In this document: piece by piece, positions 18,979 to 28,759 of the stretch | Position numbering within the stretch: position 1 is the first letter of the stretch | How the letters are laid out: each line of letters starts with the position of its first letter | Origin: Fulvivirga sp. | GTDB taxonomy: Bacteria > Bacteroidota > Bacteroidia > Cytophagales > Cyclobacteriaceae | Assembly: GCA_028280565.1 (NCBI GenBank) | Contig: JANQLQ010000109.1 | Span: 1-57,160, forward strand | Direction of reading: 5' to 3' | Length of the DNA: 57,160 nucleotides | Made by a program: the position numbers and the translations under genes | The notes under the pieces: model-generated | Databases searched by the model: none | What the model was told of the DNA's origin: nothing | Seen by the model: only the letters and a program-made list of their open reading frames with translations

Positions 18979-19262
18979 TTGGATATCCTTATCAAAAACG
19001 AAAAAGACCTTCTTTATCGTCATTCCTGCCGGCCTTGCCGGGTGAGCGATGCGCGAGAGCAGGAACCTGCTGTGTCGTTGAACGTGAACCCTTTTTTTAA
19101 AGTGTACTGGGTTTTGGTTTCACAACTTCGCAGATTCCTTGTCACGCCTAGCCCAACGCACAGGCTGCAAGGAATGACGTTCCTATGGGGGTGTGGGTTT
19201 TGGGTGGATTTAGGACAGGATGTGGATCACCCATTCTTTGTAACTCGCTAGCACTAGGTTTG
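18979..19262 (+). repeat. Dispersed repeat, copy A (inverted relative to copy B at 48039-48337)
   Basis: About 284 bp that recur in reverse orientation at 48039-48337 with high identity; copy B has an extra ~20 bp including a duplicated GGAATGAC. Inside are two imperfect palindromes, one with ends TTCCTGC/GCAGGAA and one with ATTCCTTG/CAAGGAAT, both opening with the GTCATTCC type sequence seen in non-coding repeats of many bacteria. A 90-codon frame across it is accidental. With the hairpin at 19286 it fills the 587-bp gap after the YegP-like gene; nothing is seen in 18853-18978. Confidence 0.88.
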
Positions 19263-19285
19263 AGGTATTAGAAGGTTCTCGATCA

Positions 19286-19355
19286 ATCAGCAATAGGCAA
19301 AAAGGCAATCGGCAAAAAATATAGAGTTGCCGATTGCCCTTTGCCAACTGCTGAC
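19286..19355. repeat. Long inverted repeat (30-nt arms) between convergent genes
   Basis: ATCAGCAATAGGCAAAAAGG continues into CAATCGGCAA (19286-19315) and is matched in reverse complement by 19327-19355, with an 11-nt AT-rich loop and few mismatches. The inner 12 bp (GCAATCGGCAA side) are perfect. It may terminate transcription from both sides or be a mobile repeat unit; no T run follows directly. Confidence 0.7.
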
Positions 19356-19439
19356 CTAAGAACGGGGATGAGAAAAAATAGCTAACGGTTCAATTGCTCT
19401 TGATTTAACACTACAGCATACCTCGATGAATGTTGTGTT

Positions 19440-22400
19440 CTACTCTATGATAAATTTCCCGCTGTACCATTGGGCATACTCATCCCTAACAAGCATATAG
19501 TAAAACCCGGGAGGAAGACCTACTAGATCTAATGCGTTATCAAGGACCTGCTCTTCATAATAGCGCCTCACTTCTACGCCGTTGGTGGTAAAAAGAGCTA
19601 CCTCCATTACTGTCATGTGAAGGTGGATCTCATTGGTATAAAGTTCTATGGTAGTCGAGGTTTTGGCGGGATTCGGATAACATTTCAGCTTAAAGCCATC
19701 TTTCTTATAGCCCACCATGGTATTCATCACTTCATTGGTTACAATGTACTCGTTGTAGTCGAATTGAATGTAAGCCTTATTGGTAATCACTGCCTCGGAA
19801 GCAATACCGATGACATTAGGCCGTACCTTGAACTGTACATAACCATGGCTCATGGGCTCATTGGAGACACTATCTGGCAAATTGATATCGATGAATTTAA
19901 ATTTCAAAACGCCGTCGTCACTAATGGATAAGCTTCCTTCATGACTCATTTGAATATCCGACAATGTACTTATGTCCAGGTAGGTCGAAAGGGTGTCGAT
20001 CACGATGACCTGGTAGGCAGGATAGTTCCCTACATTTTGAAAGCGTATTTTGTAAGTCAACGTGTCATCCATTGGGATTATAGCTTCTTTTCCATACCCC
20101 TCCGGGAAAACCTGCTTATCGTTAGGGTCTACAGCTCCCACTACTTGGTCTGTGAACGTCATCTCGTTATTCGTATAATCCGTTTCCATATTGGAGCAGG
20201 AAATAATGGCTTGGATCACCTTATCTTCTCCTAACGTGGCAGACAAACTAACGGAGTCTTCTAAGATGATAAAGCCGCGCGCCCCAATTTCCATGGTGCC
20301 TAGGTCCCAGGTAAACGTGGTGTCTGTCCGGGAGGTCCAAGGAAAATCCGTACCCACGATGACAATATCAGTACTTACTTTTAGTGTCAAGACTGCGTTT
20401 TGAGCTTCAAAAGCGCCTTTGTTTTGATAAGATAGATGAATGGTATTTCTGAACCCGCGTCTCAGAACTGAAGCACCCACGGTCACTGCCAAGTCTGGTT
20501 TTTCATCCAGTGCGACTAAGGGAAAGTCCAGGTCACGGTACTCCTCATTAGGGGTACCCACTACGTTGACCGCGTGATTCACCTCGGCGCCGGAGCACTG
20601 GGTTTCCCAATGATCATCAGGGACCAAGCTGATGGTATGAGAACCGGCCTTCACGTAAGCGGAATAGTACCCGTTTTGATCCGTTGTAACGATGTGGTTA
20701 CTAGGACTTATTACGATTCTCTTCTGGGCAATAACTGCCTCTCCCTCATCCCTGGTGCAGTTTTGATTGCTGTCGTGATAGGCTGTGCCGGATACTAGGT
20801 ACCCTTCTTCTTCTACGATGTCTACACAATCATTGATCGTAAGGTTGATCAAATATTGCCGGGTACCGGATGGCCACTCCACGATTACGGAATCTATTCG
20901 TGTGGCATCCGCCAGGCCAAACATGGCCTTGAGTGAATTTTGTCCACCGGCTCCTCCTCCCGTCTGGCCGGAGATCTCTCTTAGCTGCCAAGTGGGAGTT
21001 CCGTAAAGATCGGCTTTTACCCTGATTTTGGCCCCTATGGCAGACCGGTTAGAGTTGGTGCCGGTTAGGTTGAAACACGTCCAAGCATTACAGCTTCCCT
21101 GGCTGTTGACATAAAAATCATTGGCCTCGTAAGAGTGGTTCCCAACCAGTATATCGAGGTCCCCGTCATTGTCATAATCGGACATAGCTGTACCAAAGGA
21201 ATTGGCTTTATCCGTATTGATGGTGATGTCGGGTTTGTAAAATGTACCGTCCCCGCTATTGACATACAAAGCGTTGACCGTACCCTGGTCATTGGTCACA
21301 AAGAGGTCCAGGTCCCCGTCATTATCTATATCTCCCCAGGAACTGCCGTGGGAGTGTCCCGAATCATTGACGATGATGCCGTCGACGACCTTCGTAAAGG
21401 TACCGTCCCCGTTGTTGTTATATAAAAAGTTATTTTGATTGCTGGCATTGGCCACAAAAAGGTCTTGATCTCCATCATTGTCATAATCTCCCCATGAACT
21501 TCCGACAGAGTTGGCCTGGTCCGTATCTATACCGCCGGTCGATACTTTGGTGAACCGTGCCCCTCCTTCGTTTTTGTAGAGAGAATTTGTGCCGTTCAAT
21601 CCATTGGGTACAAAAAGATCCTGGTAGCCATCATTGTTGTAATCCGACCAGGTGGCTCCTAAAGAGTAGGCTGCTTCCTCTACGATGGGGTCACTCGTTA
21701 CGTTAGAAAACGTACCGTCCCCGTTGTTTTTGAACAGTAAGTTGAATTTCGTGGGCATGTATTCTGCCACGAAGAGGTCGACATATCCATCGTTATCATA
21801 ATCCGCCCATGAGGCACTGTGAGAATAAAAGCCATGGGTATAAAGGGTATTGTCTTGGACTTTAGAGAAGGTGCCGTTACCATTGTTTTGATAAAGCGCA
21901 TTGCGTGTCCCGATATTATTCGCCAAAAAGACATCAATATAGCCATCATTATTATAGTCAGCCCATGTGCTGGCTACGGTGCTCGAAATATCGGAAGTCA
22001 GCGCACCCGCTTGTGTCACTGCTGTGAAGGTTCCGTCAGTATTATTAACATATAACTGGTTCGCTTTATTATCAGAGTAATTGGCTACAAAAACATCGTC
22101 AAACCCATCTTGGTTGTAATCGGCCCAGGACACACTCCAGTTGTCTGTGGCGTCATTTGAAAGACCTGAGATCGTATTTTTGGCCAGTTTTACACTCGGG
22201 TCGTACGACATATTGATGGTGGGTAGTGGCTTACCACATATTTCTTCTCCATCTACCATAATCCTTACAAAGTCCCCGGTCCTAAAATTATTTTCTAAAT
22301 CCAGTTGGAACCTGAGTTGGAACTTATTGGAGTCCAGGTCAAGTACCCCGGGTAAGGCACGGAAGGCAATGGCAGCATTAATATCATTGATCACATATTC

Positions 22401-25400
22401 TAAATGGTCTCCGTTCAGTACCGGGTCAGCGATTACGCTGAAATCATCCCCCAAGGGGTACTTCATCTCGCTGGAACCCGAAACGTAACCCAAGCTATTG
22501 TTAGCAGGCAGTGCGATAGAGACTTTTACATGGTCCGCGGAAGCTAGCTTTACACTGGCCACCTCGGTGGTCACCTCAATGGTGCGACTGCATTGATCGC
22601 CCACTGTGGTTCCGCTAATGATCGACTGGAGCTCTGCAGGCTTAGGTTCAACTCTCAACTCCATTTGTGAATAGTTACATTTGAACGCTGAAAATGAAGA
22701 AGGATACCCGGAACATTCATATCCTGTATAGGCCCATACCCGGTCTACGTTACAGGCAGAATAACTGGCGGTTATTTGTAGGTTTTTGGTTTTGTTTCTT
22801 TTAAGGGTTCCTATCTCAAAGTAATCCGAATTACTGACCAGGCCGATTCCGGTATCTGCATCTCGCACACTTAAAATGGCCAGGTCTCCTGACGGTGCTT
22901 TCAGGTGGATCCAGGCATGGGATGCGTCCGTATTCCCGGAGGTGTTCCTCACTTTTACCTCCCAGGTAACTGTTTTTTCTAAACCGTCCATAACAGGGTT
23001 GGTCGAAGAAATATCCAGCGCGGTAGGCGTATACCGGATCCTATCCGGCGTGGCGTGATACCACGAGGTTTCTCCCGCTCCTATGTAATCAGTCTGGTGA
23101 AATTTAAAACTCCAGTCGATATCCTGGTAGGTGTTATTAGGCACATCACAGGTGGGAGCCACGACTAAATAGAGAGTACCTCTAAACCCATCGTCCGGTA
23201 AAGGGACATTGCCCCCATTAGATTCGTAATAGTTATCCAGGTAGTAGGTGAAGTATCCACCGGCGGATTCATCCGGTACGATAGGGTTGATCGTGGAAGT
23301 GGATGAATTATTTGTGCTGGCGGTTCTTCGAAATTTCACATAGCTAGATTCAAGAACATAATGATCCGGGATATGGACATGCGCCCGGGTCACATGCGCC
23401 CAATTCCGGTATTCATAAGGAAACAAGTTACCTCCCTCGTAGTTTGAACAGCAATCTCCAATGCTCAAAGCAAAATCCTGCTGTATCGTTTGGTTACAGG
23501 TTTTGACTGTATAATTATTTCGAGAAAACGTTGTAAAGTAATACCCGATCAGCGTGAAACGATCGTTGTAGTAATCACATTGGTATTTGTCCGAGCTAGA
23601 GACGGGACTCAATACATTAGATAGATAATAGGAGTTAGTGACTTTAACCTCCTGCACCTTCCCTCCAATATTTCCTGCTACCTTGTATTTTGTGTACAGG
23701 GACACAGAATCCCCATCTTCAAACACGAAATTTGAGAATGCACTGTTGCCATTTTTCAACTTCACGGGGCTATAGTTAAAAAAGAAGGTCTTATCGTCAC
23801 CTGCAGTTTGTTCTGTTACCTCCACCGAGTTACTGGTGAGATAGGTTCCCGAACTGGCATCATAAACTACCGCCGTAGCGCCAACAGAAGAAAGGTGCTT
23901 TCCTAGTTCTATTGATGAACTGGCATAACCATAGTTCCAAGAAGGGTGATTCGCGCTTGTGCCGATCACACCCCTAAAAACGCCCTGTAATGTATCTCCC
24001 ACCATCACCCTATTTCTTTTGATCTTACCGAGATCTAAGGCACCACTGTTATCCGCCAATCCATTTTGGTCATTGTCTGCGTCGCCGAAACTCGTTCTTA
24101 AAATGTCATAGGACAAAAACTTCATGCCTTCACACGGGCCCGGTGAAGGACAGTGCAGATCTACGCTGATGGTTTGATCACATAAGAAGGGAATGACATT
24201 GGCCGGGTTACAAAAAGCATCCGGGAGGTAATTGACCGCCATGGAAATGGTCTTTGTTCCTGCCGATGCTGCCGAGCAGTTCCCCGCCAGCTTCAAGTTA
24301 AATTCTGATTTTGGAATGTGAAACGGTGCTGTCAAATCGTAGTAAGCCGTAACCGTATTATTCGTGGCATTAAAATTAAAACCAGAAGGCACCCACGTAG
24401 TACGGTCGCTGGTAAACGTCAAGTCGCTGGCGTTGCCAGAAAATGCCAATCCCATGGGAATATCGAAAATTACTTCGTATTGTGCTTGGGTCCCTTCGGG
24501 TAATTGATTGGAATGGCTGGAAACAATAAATGTAAAAGTCTCTTCTTCACCATTATCTATGTCTGTAGGGGATTCGGTGAACATGGTCATGTTATGATTG
24601 CCTGTCCCTTGGCCTGTCCCGGCTTTGCTGAACTGTTCGTTCTCACATACATCTACATAATCCAGGGCATACTTCCATCCTTTGACGGTCTCTCCGTTAC
24701 AAACGTTGATATTGCAATGACGCATGTTCCATCTTACTTGAATGTTTTCTCCAGCTTCTATGTCCGGCAAGTTGAGCACCACACGCCCGGTGGCCCCTGT
24801 GCCCAGGCAAGAAGAAGTAGATGTCGAAAAAGTTTGCGCGGGAGTGACGGCTTGGTATGCGCCATTTCCTATTTTGTATTCAATACTATTTTGATCTATT
24901 GCGGAAAATAATTGTTCAGAGGATTTAAAAAGGTCTAAAACCACGGACTTGGCTATTCCCTGGCCATTATTCGTCAGTTTGATGCGCTGTGAACTCGCCT
25001 CTCCTGACCCAAAACAAGCATCCAGGGTCTCGGTGATGTTCACACCGATGTTGGGTGTTTTATAATTGATGGTGGCGTGCGCGTACGTTTGCGTCCCTTC
25101 TCGTTTGAAACTATCGCATCCCCAAGAAGTATTGATCGTAGAAGTCACCGTCTTGTTGTCACATCCGCTGGCTTCTAAGGTTTCAATCACTGTAATGCTT
25201 TCACCCGGGTCAAAGAAGCCATCAAGATTACCGATAGCTTGGAAGTCAGAGGCACTTAAAGTGATCTCATCCTTATTGGCATTGATCACTCCGAAGTTGG
25301 CCTGGATAAGGGCTATACCTGTATCGTTTCTTTCGTCGGTCAAATCAAAGGTGGAGAACTTGCCATACCCGGCATTGACGATCGTGATATTTCGCTGGAA

Positions 25401-25922
25401 GGTGTTCCCGGAAGTCAACGTTTTAGAAGTAGGGGAAACAGCAGTTATATTAAGTGCAGCATAGAGCAAATTATAATTACTAGAGTATATGGTTTCAGAT
25501 CCCCCTGTAAACTGGATTGTTATTTTATTCCTGGTCAAGTTACCTTCCAGCAAGTAATTGACCGCCTCTACTGTGGCGATAGCTTGGATGGTAAAGATTG
25601 CACTTTCACCGGCAGGAAGGTCAGCAAGGGTAAAAGTAGGCTTATTAAGGTTTGAAAGATCACCCTCCGCCAGGCTGAAACTAGTACTCTCAGAGAGTGA
25701 TGATCCCACATAGAATATACCGGCAGGCAACTCCATCTCCACTACCGGGTTGCTAAGCGGAAGCTCGGTATTATTGGAGAGGGTGATTTGAAACTCTTCC
25801 TGGTCGCCGCATGCAGTGATAGAAAAAGGTTCTACACTATCGATCTGCACTTGGGCTTTTATTTTCGTGTTTACTAAAAATAAAAGAAAAAATATCACAA
25901 AATGTTGACTTAACCTTTTCAT
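19440..25922 (-). CDS. Giant secreted T9SS protein with seven FG-GAP/VCBS repeats and an ASPIC/UnbV domain
   Basis: Protein of 2160 residues with a signal peptide (to about 24, ending KAQ). Residues ~25-1240 are DUF11-like/CARDB-like beta-sandwich domains, rich in Cys pairs. Seven FG-GAP units follow at about 1260-1590, each with a calcium-binding loop of the D-x-N-x-D-G-x-x-D type (for example DYNNDGYIDVF, DYDNDGDQDLF). Then come an ASPIC/UnbV domain (about 1615-1700, GTNSNRSAIGAKIRV and VEWPSGTRQ), a Cna-B/SdrD-like module (SGTAYHDSNQNCTRDEGE), a CARDB-like unit, a DUF7619-like domain (VDPNDKQVFPEGYG, KAYIQFDYN) and a type A sorting domain (KCYPNPAKTS to GKFIIE). Probably a surface adhesin or matrix protein exported by the type IX system. 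It diverges from the sigma54 regulator gene. Confidence 0.88.
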   Translation of the reverse strand: MKRLSQHFVIFFLLFLVNTKIKAQVQIDSVEPFSITACGDQEEFQITLSNNTELPLSNPVVEMELPAGIFYVGSSLSESTSFSLAEGDLSNLNKPTFTLADLPAGESAIFTIQAIATVEAVNYLLEGNLTRNKITIQFTGGSETIYSSNYNLLYAALNITAVSPTSKTLTSGNTFQRNITIVNAGYGKFSTFDLTDERNDTGIALIQANFGVINANKDEITLSASDFQAIGNLDGFFDPGESITVIETLEASGCDNKTVTSTINTSWGCDSFKREGTQTYAHATINYKTPNIGVNITETLDACFGSGEASSQRIKLTNNGQGIAKSVVLDLFKSSEQLFSAIDQNSIEYKIGNGAYQAVTPAQTFSTSTSSCLGTGATGRVVLNLPDIEAGENIQVRWNMRHCNINVCNGETVKGWKYALDYVDVCENEQFSKAGTGQGTGNHNMTMFTESPTDIDNGEEETFTFIVSSHSNQLPEGTQAQYEVIFDIPMGLAFSGNASDLTFTSDRTTWVPSGFNFNATNNTVTAYYDLTAPFHIPKSEFNLKLAGNCSAASAGTKTISMAVNYLPDAFCNPANVIPFLCDQTISVDLHCPSPGPCEGMKFLSYDILRTSFGDADNDQNGLADNSGALDLGKIKRNRVMVGDTLQGVFRGVIGTSANHPSWNYGYASSSIELGKHLSSVGATAVVYDASSGTYLTSNSVEVTEQTAGDDKTFFFNYSPVKLKNGNSAFSNFVFEDGDSVSLYTKYKVAGNIGGKVQEVKVTNSYYLSNVLSPVSSSDKYQCDYYNDRFTLIGYYFTTFSRNNYTVKTCNQTIQQDFALSIGDCCSNYEGGNLFPYEYRNWAHVTRAHVHIPDHYVLESSYVKFRRTASTNNSSTSTINPIVPDESAGGYFTYYLDNYYESNGGNVPLPDDGFRGTLYLVVAPTCDVPNNTYQDIDWSFKFHQTDYIGAGETSWYHATPDRIRYTPTALDISSTNPVMDGLEKTVTWEVKVRNTSGNTDASHAWIHLKAPSGDLAILSVRDADTGIGLVSNSDYFEIGTLKRNKTKNLQITASYSACNVDRVWAYTGYECSGYPSSFSAFKCNYSQMELRVEPKPAELQSIISGTTVGDQCSRTIEVTTEVASVKLASADHVKVSIALPANNSLGYVSGSSEMKYPLGDDFSVIADPVLNGDHLEYVINDINAAIAFRALPGVLDLDSNKFQLRFQLDLENNFRTGDFVRIMVDGEEICGKPLPTINMSYDPSVKLAKNTISGLSNDATDNWSVSWADYNQDGFDDVFVANYSDNKANQLYVNNTDGTFTAVTQAGALTSDISSTVASTWADYNNDGYIDVFLANNIGTRNALYQNNGNGTFSKVQDNTLYTHGFYSHSASWADYDNDGYVDLFVAEYMPTKFNLLFKNNGDGTFSNVTSDPIVEEAAYSLGATWSDYNNDGYQDLFVPNGLNGTNSLYKNEGGARFTKVSTGGIDTDQANSVGSSWGDYDNDGDQDLFVANASNQNNFLYNNNGDGTFTKVVDGIIVNDSGHSHGSSWGDIDNDGDLDLFVTNDQGTVNALYVNSGDGTFYKPDITINTDKANSFGTAMSDYDNDGDLDILVGNHSYEANDFYVNSQGSCNAWTCFNLTGTNSNRSAIGAKIRVKADLYGTPTWQLREISGQTGGGAGGQNSLKAMFGLADATRIDSVIVEWPSGTRQYLINLTINDCVDIVEEEGYLVSGTAYHDSNQNCTRDEGEAVIAQKRIVISPSNHIVTTDQNGYYSAYVKAGSHTISLVPDDHWETQCSGAEVNHAVNVVGTPNEEYRDLDFPLVALDEKPDLAVTVGASVLRRGFRNTIHLSYQNKGAFEAQNAVLTLKVSTDIVIVGTDFPWTSRTDTTFTWDLGTMEIGARGFIILEDSVSLSATLGEDKVIQAIISCSNMETDYTNNEMTFTDQVVGAVDPNDKQVFPEGYGKEAIIPMDDTLTYKIRFQNVGNYPAYQVIVIDTLSTYLDISTLSDIQMSHEGSLSISDDGVLKFKFIDINLPDSVSNEPMSHGYVQFKVRPNVIGIASEAVITNKAYIQFDYNEYIVTNEVMNTMVGYKKDGFKLKCYPNPAKTSTTIELYTNEIHLHMTVMEVALFTTNGVEVRRYYEEQVLDNALDLVGLPPGFYYMLVRDEYAQWYSGKFIIE

Positions 25923-26067
25923 ATCCGATTTGATTTTCTTTCATTTATGTTAAAACAGTGCTAAACTCATAAAGTGTTGATAATCAATAACTTATGAAGT
26001 TGGCATTTTTCAAAACGATCTCTGGTAGAAAAATAATCTCTGTGAGAGACAGGATTTATCGAAAAAA

Positions 26068-27417
26068 ATGGGCGATTCTTTTAAGATTTTTATTCTCGAG
26101 GACGATCTGTGGTATGCTGAGCTTTTGGAGCACTATTTGGCGATGAACCCGGATTATATTATTGAAAAGTTTACAACAGCCAATGAGTGTATAAAAATGC
26201 TCTATCAAAAACCAAATGTCTTGTGCGTTGATTATTCTTTGCCTGATATGAAGGGAGATCAACTCATTAAGAAGTTAGCCAATTCCCATGGTCATATCCC
26301 TGTCATATTGATTTCGGGTCAACAGGACATTCAAACCGCCATCGATTTGTTAAAGCATGACAATGTCCAGGATTATATTGTTAAGGATGATGATACTAAT
26401 GAACGGCTTTGGAAATCCATTATCAAAATAAGGGAAAGGGGAAACCTGGTAGAAGAAGTAGAACAACTCAGGGAAGAGCTGGGCAAAAAATATGAATTTG
26501 AAAACATCATCAAAGGGAAAAGCCCAGGGATCAGGCAGGTTTTTAACATCATGCAAAAAGCGTGTAGTAATAATATCACGGTATCCGTCTCTGGCGAGAC
26601 GGGAACGGGAAAAGAGCTGGTTGCCAAATGCATACATTACAATTCTCCGCGATCCAAAAAACCGTTTGTGGCCGTAAACATGTCAGCTATCCCTTCTGAA
26701 CTGGTTGAAAGCGAGTTGTTTGGACATGAAAAGGGTGCATTTACCGGGGCGCAGGCCAGGAGGATTGGAAAGTTTGAAGAAGCAAATAAGGGAACCATCT
26801 TTTTAGATGAGGTGGCGGACATGGATGTGGCCATGCAAGCTAAGCTCCTGCGCGTACTGCAGGAAAAAGAAGTGACGAGAGTAGGAAGTAATAACACGGT
26901 ATCGGTAGACGTAAGGGTTATTGTGGCTACACATAAAAACCTGGCGGAAGAAGTCAAGCAGGGAAATTTCAGGGAAGACCTGTATTTCAGGCTACTGGGG
27001 CTCCCTGTCAAGCTGCCTCCACTAAGGGACAGGAAGGAAGATATACTGGTGCTCGCCCAGCATTTCCTGGAAAGCTTTGCGAAAGAAAACAAAACGAAGA
27101 AAAAAACGCTGGGCAAAGAAGCCCGTGAAAAGCTATTGGCTTATGCTTTCCCGGGCAATGTCCGTGAATTAAAGGCAGTGATCGAGCTGGCCGCGGTCAT
27201 GGCAGATGAAAATGATATAAAGGTCGAGGACATTACTTTCCATTCCACGATATCCATCAAGGATTTAACCCATGCGGAGAACACATTGAAAGAATATAAC
27301 GGCATGATCATCCGCCATTTCTTGGAAAAATACAATGACGATATAGCACTGGTCGCCCAAAAGCTGGATATAGGTAAATCTACCCTTTATAAGATGATCA
27401 AGAGAGGAGATGTCTAA
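26068..27417 (+). CDS. Sigma54-dependent response regulator (NtrC type)
   Basis: Protein of 449 residues. Receiver at about 5-120 with acidic pair EDD, phospho-acceptor in LCVDYSLPDMKG, the Ser of ISGQ and the Lys of YIVKDD. AAA+ domain at about 145-375 with Walker A GETGTGKE, sigma54-contact loop GAFTGA, Walker B TIFLDEVADM and the arginine-finger region. C-terminal Fis-type helix-turn-helix at about 410-449 (DIALVAQKLDIGKSTLYKMIKRG). It activates transcription by sigma54 RNA polymerase after phosphorylation. The nearest candidate kinase is the hybrid kinase at 28760. A near-consensus sigma54 site lies at 31172. Its receiver shares the SGQ motif with the two single-domain receivers of this locus, suggesting crosstalk. 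Confidence 0.93.
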   Translation: MGDSFKIFILEDDLWYAELLEHYLAMNPDYIIEKFTTANECIKMLYQKPNVLCVDYSLPDMKGDQLIKKLANSHGHIPVILISGQQDIQTAIDLLKHDNVQDYIVKDDDTNERLWKSIIKIRERGNLVEEVEQLREELGKKYEFENIIKGKSPGIRQVFNIMQKACSNNITVSVSGETGTGKELVAKCIHYNSPRSKKPFVAVNMSAIPSELVESELFGHEKGAFTGAQARRIGKFEEANKGTIFLDEVADMDVAMQAKLLRVLQEKEVTRVGSNNTVSVDVRVIVATHKNLAEEVKQGNFREDLYFRLLGLPVKLPPLRDRKEDILVLAQHFLESFAKENKTKKKTLGKEAREKLLAYAFPGNVRELKAVIELAAVMADENDIKVEDITFHSTISIKDLTHAENTLKEYNGMIIRHFLEKYNDDIALVAQKLDIGKSTLYKMIKRGDV

Positions 27418-27619
27418 TTTTCTATTGCTGGCACCTGGCTAATATGCCACTCATTTTCTATGAGAGAAAATAGTCTCCCATAGAAACTGTATGCTATATG
27501 CTTTCAATACAACTCCCTGATAATTAGTGATTTATAAAAAGGATCAATAATTGCCGATACCTGTAATGGCCTGTCTTTTTCTTTTAAAACTAGGCAGGCA
27601 GAAATCAAAAACTACAGAT

Positions 27620-28747
27620 ATGAGGCCAAATGATGCAATGACTTTTTATTTTTCAACCGTAGAGGAAAGCCTTTCAGCGCCTGGCCTCAAAGAACGTTCA
27701 CCCGGAAGCACTTTGATGATTTTCGTTGCTGAAAAATCAAAACACGAGCTTACCCGCTTGATGCAGGGACTGGAGGAACGTGATATACCTTATTTTGGAG
27801 CCATTTTTCCAAAATTAATTTATGATAATGAACAATTGGAGCATGGTTTTGTCATCAATACCTTAGACCGGGTAGAAAGCATCCATGTTATTAAAGACCT
27901 CAATACAGGTCATATCGAAATACCGCACTATAATTTTTCCCGGGATGAGGGCCACGAGGTTTGTGCGATCACCTTTGTAGACGGGCTTACCTCCAATATT
28001 TCAAATTACTTATCTAAACTCTTCTCCATATTCGGGAATAAGATGAGTTATTTTGGGGGAGGAGCGGGGTCACTCTCTTTGACTCAAATGCCCTGTGTAT
28101 TTTCTAACCAGGGAATATACCAAGATGCGGCGGTGCTGGCTTTTCAAGAGGTCAAAAGCAACCTGTCTGTGAAACACGGCTGGGAAAAGATCCATGGTCC
28201 TATCGTAGCCACGAAAACCGAAAAAAATATCGTAAAGGAACTTAACTGGGAGAATGCCTTTGATGTGTACCAAAACATTGTAGAACAAGATTCTGGTATG
28301 AAATTCACGGGAGACAACTTTTTCGATATTGCCAAAGGATATCCTTTTGGTATGGTAAAAGAGTACTCCGAAAGTATCGTACGGGATCCTCTTTCACTGA
28401 ATGAAAATAAAGAACTCATTTGCGTGGGAGAAGTTCCCCAAAACTCGGTCCTGAATATTCTGAAAGGCAAAAAAGAAACGCTGCTGGAAGCTGCCACATC
28501 AGCCGCGGTAGCAGGCATAAACACCGATATACAGGCCAGGAGATGCCTGGTCATAGACTGTATATCACGCGTGTTATTCTTAAAAAATGATTTTGATCAA
28601 GAATTGAGCAACGTAAAACGTGTAATTAACAATAAATTTTCAGAAATTACCATTTCAGGAGCGTTGACCCTTGGTGAAATCTCTTCCTACGATGGAGGAT
28701 ACCTGGAGTTCTTTAACAAAACGATGGTAGTTGGTGTGTTTGAGTAG
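27620..28747 (+). CDS. FIST-domain sensor protein (NosP-like)
   Basis: Protein of 375 residues from the ATG at 27620 (ATG 27566 and TTG 27551 are also in frame but add a stretch without family character). The N-terminal FIST part has FYFSTVEESL, L-x-E-R-D-I-P-Y-F-G-A and FVDGLTSN with the glycine-rich YFGGGAGS; the C-terminal FIST_C part has DSGMKFTGDNFFDIAKGYPFGM and the VGEVPQNS region. FIST proteins sense small molecules; the Pseudomonas and Vibrio NosP members bind heme and NO and inhibit a hybrid kinase encoded next to them. Exactly that neighbour follows here after 12 bp. Heme binding is inference; I cannot assign the ligand residue with confidence. Confidence 0.82.
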   Translation: MRPNDAMTFYFSTVEESLSAPGLKERSPGSTLMIFVAEKSKHELTRLMQGLEERDIPYFGAIFPKLIYDNEQLEHGFVINTLDRVESIHVIKDLNTGHIEIPHYNFSRDEGHEVCAITFVDGLTSNISNYLSKLFSIFGNKMSYFGGGAGSLSLTQMPCVFSNQGIYQDAAVLAFQEVKSNLSVKHGWEKIHGPIVATKTEKNIVKELNWENAFDVYQNIVEQDSGMKFTGDNFFDIAKGYPFGMVKEYSESIVRDPLSLNENKELICVGEVPQNSVLNILKGKKETLLEAATSAAVAGINTDIQARRCLVIDCISRVLFLKNDFDQELSNVKRVINNKFSEITISGALTLGEISSYDGGYLEFFNKTMVVGVFE

Positions 28748-28759
28748 TACGTGGGTGGA

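Noticed and set aside
18979-19251. 90-codon frame
   Set aside because: It lies in the dispersed repeat and is broken in the other copy.
27431-27447. TGGCAC upstream of the FIST gene, considered as a second sigma54 promoter
   Set aside because: No TTGC is present at the required distance.
27453-27471. ATTTTCT/AGAAAAT hairpin after the sigma54 regulator gene, considered as a terminator
   Set aside because: The stem is short and AT-rich and no T run follows.
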